Positions 60,957 through 64,000 of a DNA stretch of 64,000 bases are shown one piece after another. The DNA is from Siphonobacter sp048595215 (GTDB lineage Bacteria; Bacteroidota; Bacteroidia; Cytophagales; Spirosomataceae). Below the pieces are notes generated by a model, which worked only from the letters and a program-made list of their open reading frames with translations, was not told the DNA's origin and searched no databases. Position 1 is the first letter of the stretch; each line of letters starts with the position of its first letter. A program made the position numbers and the translations under genes. The stretch covers positions 10,337 to 74,336 of the forward strand of contig NZ_JBMDWJ010000030.1 of the NCBI RefSeq assembly GCF_048595215.1, read 5' to 3'.

Positions 60957-62177
60957 TTAGGGAAAAGTGCTAAGCAAGCTGATCGTTCCCGAAGCGTATC
61001 CAACAACGCCTCCCTCGTGATTGGCATTGGGAATGGGAAACAATCGAACAGTCGTTGCCCCACGAGCTGCCATGGCTTCAGCCGCACTCTGGGAGTTAAA
61101 GAAAGGGACGAGATCATCCGCCGTTCCGTGATATAGCCAGAGCGGTGTTTTAGGCTTCCAATCGTAAACGTCGTTATCTTTTACCGCATTTAGGAAACCG
61201 GTTTCTGTACCGTCATTCACCGCCTTCTTAAAGGCATCCGTAAACGTATTCGTAATATTGGTATTAATTGTCAACTGACCCAAATCACTTACGTGCTTAA
61301 CAGTCGCCGGAATTTGCGAAGCATACGGCTCTTTAAAATAGTAACTAGCCGGACGGTTGAGGCCATAAATACGATTATAAGTCAATAAAACCCAGGCATA
61401 CAAACGGTTGTACCCAGCCGTTTTAGTAGTCGTGGTTTCGTTAATGATCGACTTCATAAAAGCCGTCTTATTATACGCTCCTGAACCTACCGAAACTGCC
61501 CGTAGAGTGAACTCACCACTCGCTTCTTCCTCAATTTTTTTCAACAAAGACATCGTCGCATAGCCTCCTTCGGAATAGCCGGTTAAGTACAGACGTTTGT
61601 CCCAAGCAGTCGTATTGTTCTTAGCAAAATATTCCTTGGCTGCCCGCAGAAAATCGAGACTAGCCTGGGAAAGACCCTGCCGATGTTCGTACGTATGAGC
61701 CAGATCTTTTGAAACGCCGTAACCGATATAATCCGGTGCGACAGCAACATAGCCCAGTGAAGCCATTAAGGTCGTTAGTTGCGAATCTGTCCCCGAACCA
61801 AAATTAGAAGGAGCCTGCGATTCGCTCGATAAGGTACCATGCTGGTAACTAATCATCGGTACGCCACTGGCTCCCTGTGCTAAGGTTGGAATGACCAGAG
61901 CCCCCGAAGCCTGAACTTCTTTCCCATCCGTATCTTTCGTTTTGTACGTAATTCGATAGGTAGTCACGCCATAACGCACCAGGGCCTGATATAAGGGATT
62001 AGACCCTACCGCTTTGGCAACTTCCTCTTTGCTTAAGGTTTTTATGGTCTCTGCCTGTACCAGATACTGATTAGGCTCCGTTGGTTTAGGATCATTCCCA
62101 TCCCCGCAAGCCATCAGGTAACACGTCATCACCAGCATGGGAAGCCAGGTACGGAAAAATAAACGTTGTTTGTTCAT
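60957..62177 (-). CDS. secreted alpha/beta hydrolase (secretory-lipase-like)
   Basis: A 406-residue lipoprotein-like exported enzyme (LPMLVMTCYLMACGDG, lipid Cys about 23). Hydrolase motifs: SYQHGTLSSESQAPS near the oxyanion hole, the nucleophile Ser in LTGYSEGGYATMSLLKK, Asp in YHGTADDLVPFF, and His in NANHEGG. This matches secretory-lipase-type esterases. It would act on esters in the periplasm or at the surface; the substrate is unknown. Start ATG 62177 is chosen because an upstream Met gives an unlikely N-terminus before the signal. Confidence 0.88.
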   Translation of the reverse strand: MNKQRLFFRTWLPMLVMTCYLMACGDGNDPKPTEPNQYLVQAETIKTLSKEEVAKAVGSNPLYQALVRYGVTTYRITYKTKDTDGKEVQASGALVIPTLAQGASGVPMISYQHGTLSSESQAPSNFGSGTDSQLTTLMASLGYVAVAPDYIGYGVSKDLAHTYEHRQGLSQASLDFLRAAKEYFAKNNTTAWDKRLYLTGYSEGGYATMSLLKKIEEEASGEFTLRAVSVGSGAYNKTAFMKSIINETTTTKTAGYNRLYAWVLLTYNRIYGLNRPASYYFKEPYASQIPATVKHVSDLGQLTINTNITNTFTDAFKKAVNDGTETGFLNAVKDNDVYDWKPKTPLWLYHGTADDLVPFFNSQSAAEAMAARGATTVRLFPIPNANHEGGVVGYASGTISLLSTFP

Positions 62178-62846
62178 GGTAGATATAAAAATAAAAGAGG
62201 GCAAGCTCAATTTTAGGATATACAGTATTTATTAAAAAGACTTCGCCAGTGCGTATCACGCGTACCTTGGGGAATCCGCAGCGTCAGCAAGTTGTGGCAT
62301 TTTAAGCGAACTTCCTTGATCTAGATCACATTCCTTCGCCGATTTCTAAGCTTTACGAACGCATTCAGCCCGCTGATAGGAATAAAAATCATCTTGTATC
62401 CACGGCTCTTTCAAAACGCAAACGCTTCTTTTCAGCACAGAGTAAATGGAAAACTGGCTTATGCAAAAAGATCCCTATTCGAGCAGGATGAAAAAAAATA
62501 AAAAAAATTACGCTACAGGGTTGCCTTTATAAAATTCAATTAAAGCCCGATAAATGATTAAACGAATCCGTATTTTTTGCGTCTATTTACTCAAAATTTG
62601 ATTTTCGTAACTTGGGTACTCGAAAAGTAAAGTGTCATTAAAAAACAAATAACCCTTGTATTGAGTTCTCTATTCTTTAGATACAAAATCAATCCTAGCC
62701 GATTATTGCTTTTCCGAGCAACATCTAAAATGCCTTTGCCGAAATAATTTAATTTATCTACAGGTAGGAATTTGATTTTTTAATCATAAAACTGATATTT
62801 GTTTCGTTACAATACACAAGCAGCACAATTAATTATTTTATCCTTC
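62178..62846. other. long AT-rich intergenic region
   Basis: About 670 bases between two divergent genes. No protein gene is credible. A sequence TTGATCTAGATCAC at 62316-62329 is close to a CRP/FNR-type inverted repeat. A-rich and T-rich runs cover 62490-62680. Confidence 0.5.
62316..62329. promoter_or_regulatory. CRP/FNR-type binding-site candidate
   Basis: TTGATCTAGATCAC differs from the classic TTGAT-N4-ATCAA by one base. It lies about 140 bases upstream of the alpha/beta hydrolase start on the minus strand. One isolated match in 670 AT-rich bases is weak evidence. Confidence 0.3.
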
Positions 62847-63296
62847 ATGAAAAAAAAATCAATTCTTTTCTTTTCTCCCACTGATAATGTAGAAGAAAAG
62901 AAGAAATCATCCAAATCAAAAGAAGCAGTTACTACCTCAATTTCTAAAAAGGGGAAATTACTTTTATCCCCAGCCGTACTTGAATTATTGGAAGCTGATC
63001 CTAGCTCTGCGAAATTCAAAGTAGGTACGGAGGAACGGAAAAGAGGCGTTGGCTCTTTCTTCCTGGTAAAGGCTGATGATGCCGATACGGATGCTTTTGC
63101 CGTTGCTAAAAGTGGCCGTGGTCATGGCATCGCTTTAGGAGCTATTTTTGACAAAGTGGGTCTTGATTACTCAGCGTATGATTATACGTTTGAAATCAAA
63201 CCATTCTCGTATGAAGAAGAAGGTATTAGCGGCTATGAGCTTTCATTGAAAGATAAAGCTCCGCGTACGGCAGCTACTTCTGGTGAAGAAGAGTAA
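62847..63296 (+). CDS. small acidic protein of unknown function
   Basis: A 149-residue soluble protein. The first 45 residues are charged and low complexity (EEKKKSSKSKEA). The rest (LLLSPAVLELLEADPSSAKFKVGTEERKRGVGSFFLVKADDADTDAFAVAKSGRGHGIALGAIFDKVGLDY) looks like a compact alpha/beta domain ending in an acidic tail (SGEEE). No family recognised. Closed by a terminator; ATG 62847 avoids a longer start in AT-rich sequence. Confidence 0.7.
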   Translation: MKKKSILFFSPTDNVEEKKKSSKSKEAVTTSISKKGKLLLSPAVLELLEADPSSAKFKVGTEERKRGVGSFFLVKADDADTDAFAVAKSGRGHGIALGAIFDKVGLDYSAYDYTFEIKPFSYEEEGISGYELSLKDKAPRTAATSGEEE

Positions 63297-63310
63297 CCAT
63301 ATACGCATCA

Positions 63311-63350
63311 ATTAAAAAGCACGGCTGAGTATTCAGCCGTGCTTTTTAAT
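63311..63350 (+). terminator. terminator of the small acidic protein gene
   Basis: AAAAAGCACGGCTGA/TCAGCCGTGCTTTTT stem, 15 bases after the stop codon. Confidence 0.9.
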
Positions 63351-63842
63351 TTTAGATCAAACGATATTTGACAGCTAACTTCTCAAGGGAAACGGATGGT
63401 TCGATTTGTTACTAAACGCTAATCAACTGACTTTACTAGTTCGGAAACAAATACGTATTCAACGGGTCAACCTTCCGTTAGCTTTCTGAGAAGAAAGTTT
63501 ATCTTTTAGAGATGTAGGTGGCTATAAAATAGCTCTTGAACTTTTTATAAAAAAGTCAAACGTAGTTTCAATACCGCTCGATAATTACTCGTTTCTGTAC
63601 TTAAGAGACATGCTCGTATGCTGACTTGGTACTAGGGGGTGGAGCGTGCTGGGAGGGTAACGCTCCACGGTCGAGGCGAGCGTACCTGCTAGAGAAAATG
63701 TACTTTTCCAGGCTAGAAAGAACCATCTTCGTGCAAAATCCCGTATATCTGGTAATAGCATACTAAAAATCAGTCTGATATATTTGCAAGATAAAATGAA
63801 ATGCTTTTAACACATCCACTTTAAATTATTAGTTTTAGAACC
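63351..63842. other. intergenic region with a GC-rich structured segment
   Basis: About 490 bases. Most is AT-rich and featureless, but 63628-63686 is GC-rich and can fold (see the separate entry). No protein gene seen. Confidence 0.5.
63628..63686. other. GC-rich nested stem-loop, possible structured RNA
   Basis: Inner stem GTGGAGCGT (63639-63647) pairs with ACGCTCCAC (63660-63668) around a 12-base loop. Outer GGTAC (63628-63632) pairs with GTACC (63682-63686). There is no T-run, so it is not a simple terminator. Confidence 0.4.
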
Positions 63843-64000
63843 AAGAGAAAAGTATTGGTAATGATGGCCCTGTCGGTGGCAGTTGTGAGTCAGTCCTGCG
63901 TGAGCAAGAAAAAAGCATCCGCCTTGCAAGCCCAGGTCAATGACCTAAAAACCGAAAACACCCGCCTGGCCGAACGCATCCGCGTCGAACTCGGCGATTG
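63843..64000 (+). CDS. OmpA-family paralogue, 5' end only, normal start codon lost
   Basis: The last 158 bases of the window align without gaps to the first 158 bases of the OmpA lipoprotein gene at 13397, with three differences: the start ATG is AAG, a Trp codon (TGG) is Leu (TTG), and one silent change (GCC to GCA). An in-frame TAA lies about 18 bases upstream without any ATG between, so translation would need a rare start (for example ATT or GTA) or ATG 63861, which would leave a signal peptide without its basic N-terminus. The frame is otherwise open to the window edge. It is either a pseudogene in the making or a paralogue with a shifted start. Confidence 0.55.

Overview
The window looks like a chromosomal segment of a Bacteroidota bacterium, most likely a member of Cytophagales (Spirosoma/Siphonobacter-like; the genus is inference). 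The evidence is SusC-like TonB-dependent and outer-membrane barrels with carboxypeptidase-regulatory-like N-terminal domains, Bacteroidota-type LptD, a TPP riboswitch in front of a TonB receptor, many lipoproteins, and promoters of the TTG-N19/20-TAnnTTTG type. Most of the sequence has moderate GC. The stretch from about 40.7 to 47.4 kb is clearly AT-richer.

Layout. 0-4.4 kb: a probable copper/heme locus with a small Cys-rich membrane protein, a di-heme peroxidase (MbnH/MauG-like), an MbnP-like lipoprotein, a second di-heme peroxidase, and a barrel protein whose mature N-terminus carries CDICGC. 4.4-8.4 kb: reverse-strand genes for a GreA/GreB-like protein, YceI, an AraC regulator, a barrel protein and a DksA/TraR-like regulator. 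8.8-14.3 kb: glutamate dehydrogenase, a detached rpsJ-fusA pair, and an OmpA lipoprotein. 14.4-18.6 kb: a secreted unknown, a TPP riboswitch with a TonB receptor (probable thiamin uptake), and YtxH and coiled-coil lipoprotein genes. 19-27.5 kb: thrC, then a reverse-strand membrane operon (SpoIIM, membrane protein, DUF4129, DUF4350) ending in an McrB-like GTPase where a MoxR ATPase would be expected, with a divergent RDD gene. 27.7-39 kb: a large outer-membrane receptor, siroheme nitrite/sulfite reductase plus cobA, lipB, a small conserved protein, a PolB-like exonuclease, and a secreted SGNH esterase.

39.7-47.5 kb: an AraC regulator, then an AT-rich island with a lipoprotein, a TPR-histidine kinase/LuxR response-regulator pair, a PD40 lipoprotein, a decayed HAD hydrolase and a decayed tyrosine integrase lying against tRNA-Lys. 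47.5-63.3 kb: lptD, a cell-wall amidase, PAP2 phosphatase, GH29 fucosidase, YraN, a SelT/SelW-like protein, an SdiA-regulated-like lipoprotein, rpmE2, nrdA, a probable six-hairpin glycosidase, a secreted alpha/beta hydrolase and a small acidic protein. The last 158 bases are a near-identical copy of the 5' end of the OmpA gene at 13.4 kb, with its start codon altered.

Functional links that can be argued from context: the MbnP/MbnH genes with the Cys-rich barrel form one metal-handling unit; the siroheme reductase is adjacent to the first siroheme-branch enzyme; thiamin pyrophosphate probably controls its own outer-membrane import; the kinase/regulator pair and its lipoprotein neighbours look like imported cargo of a dead integrative element. 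No CRISPR array, intact transposase or rRNA was seen.
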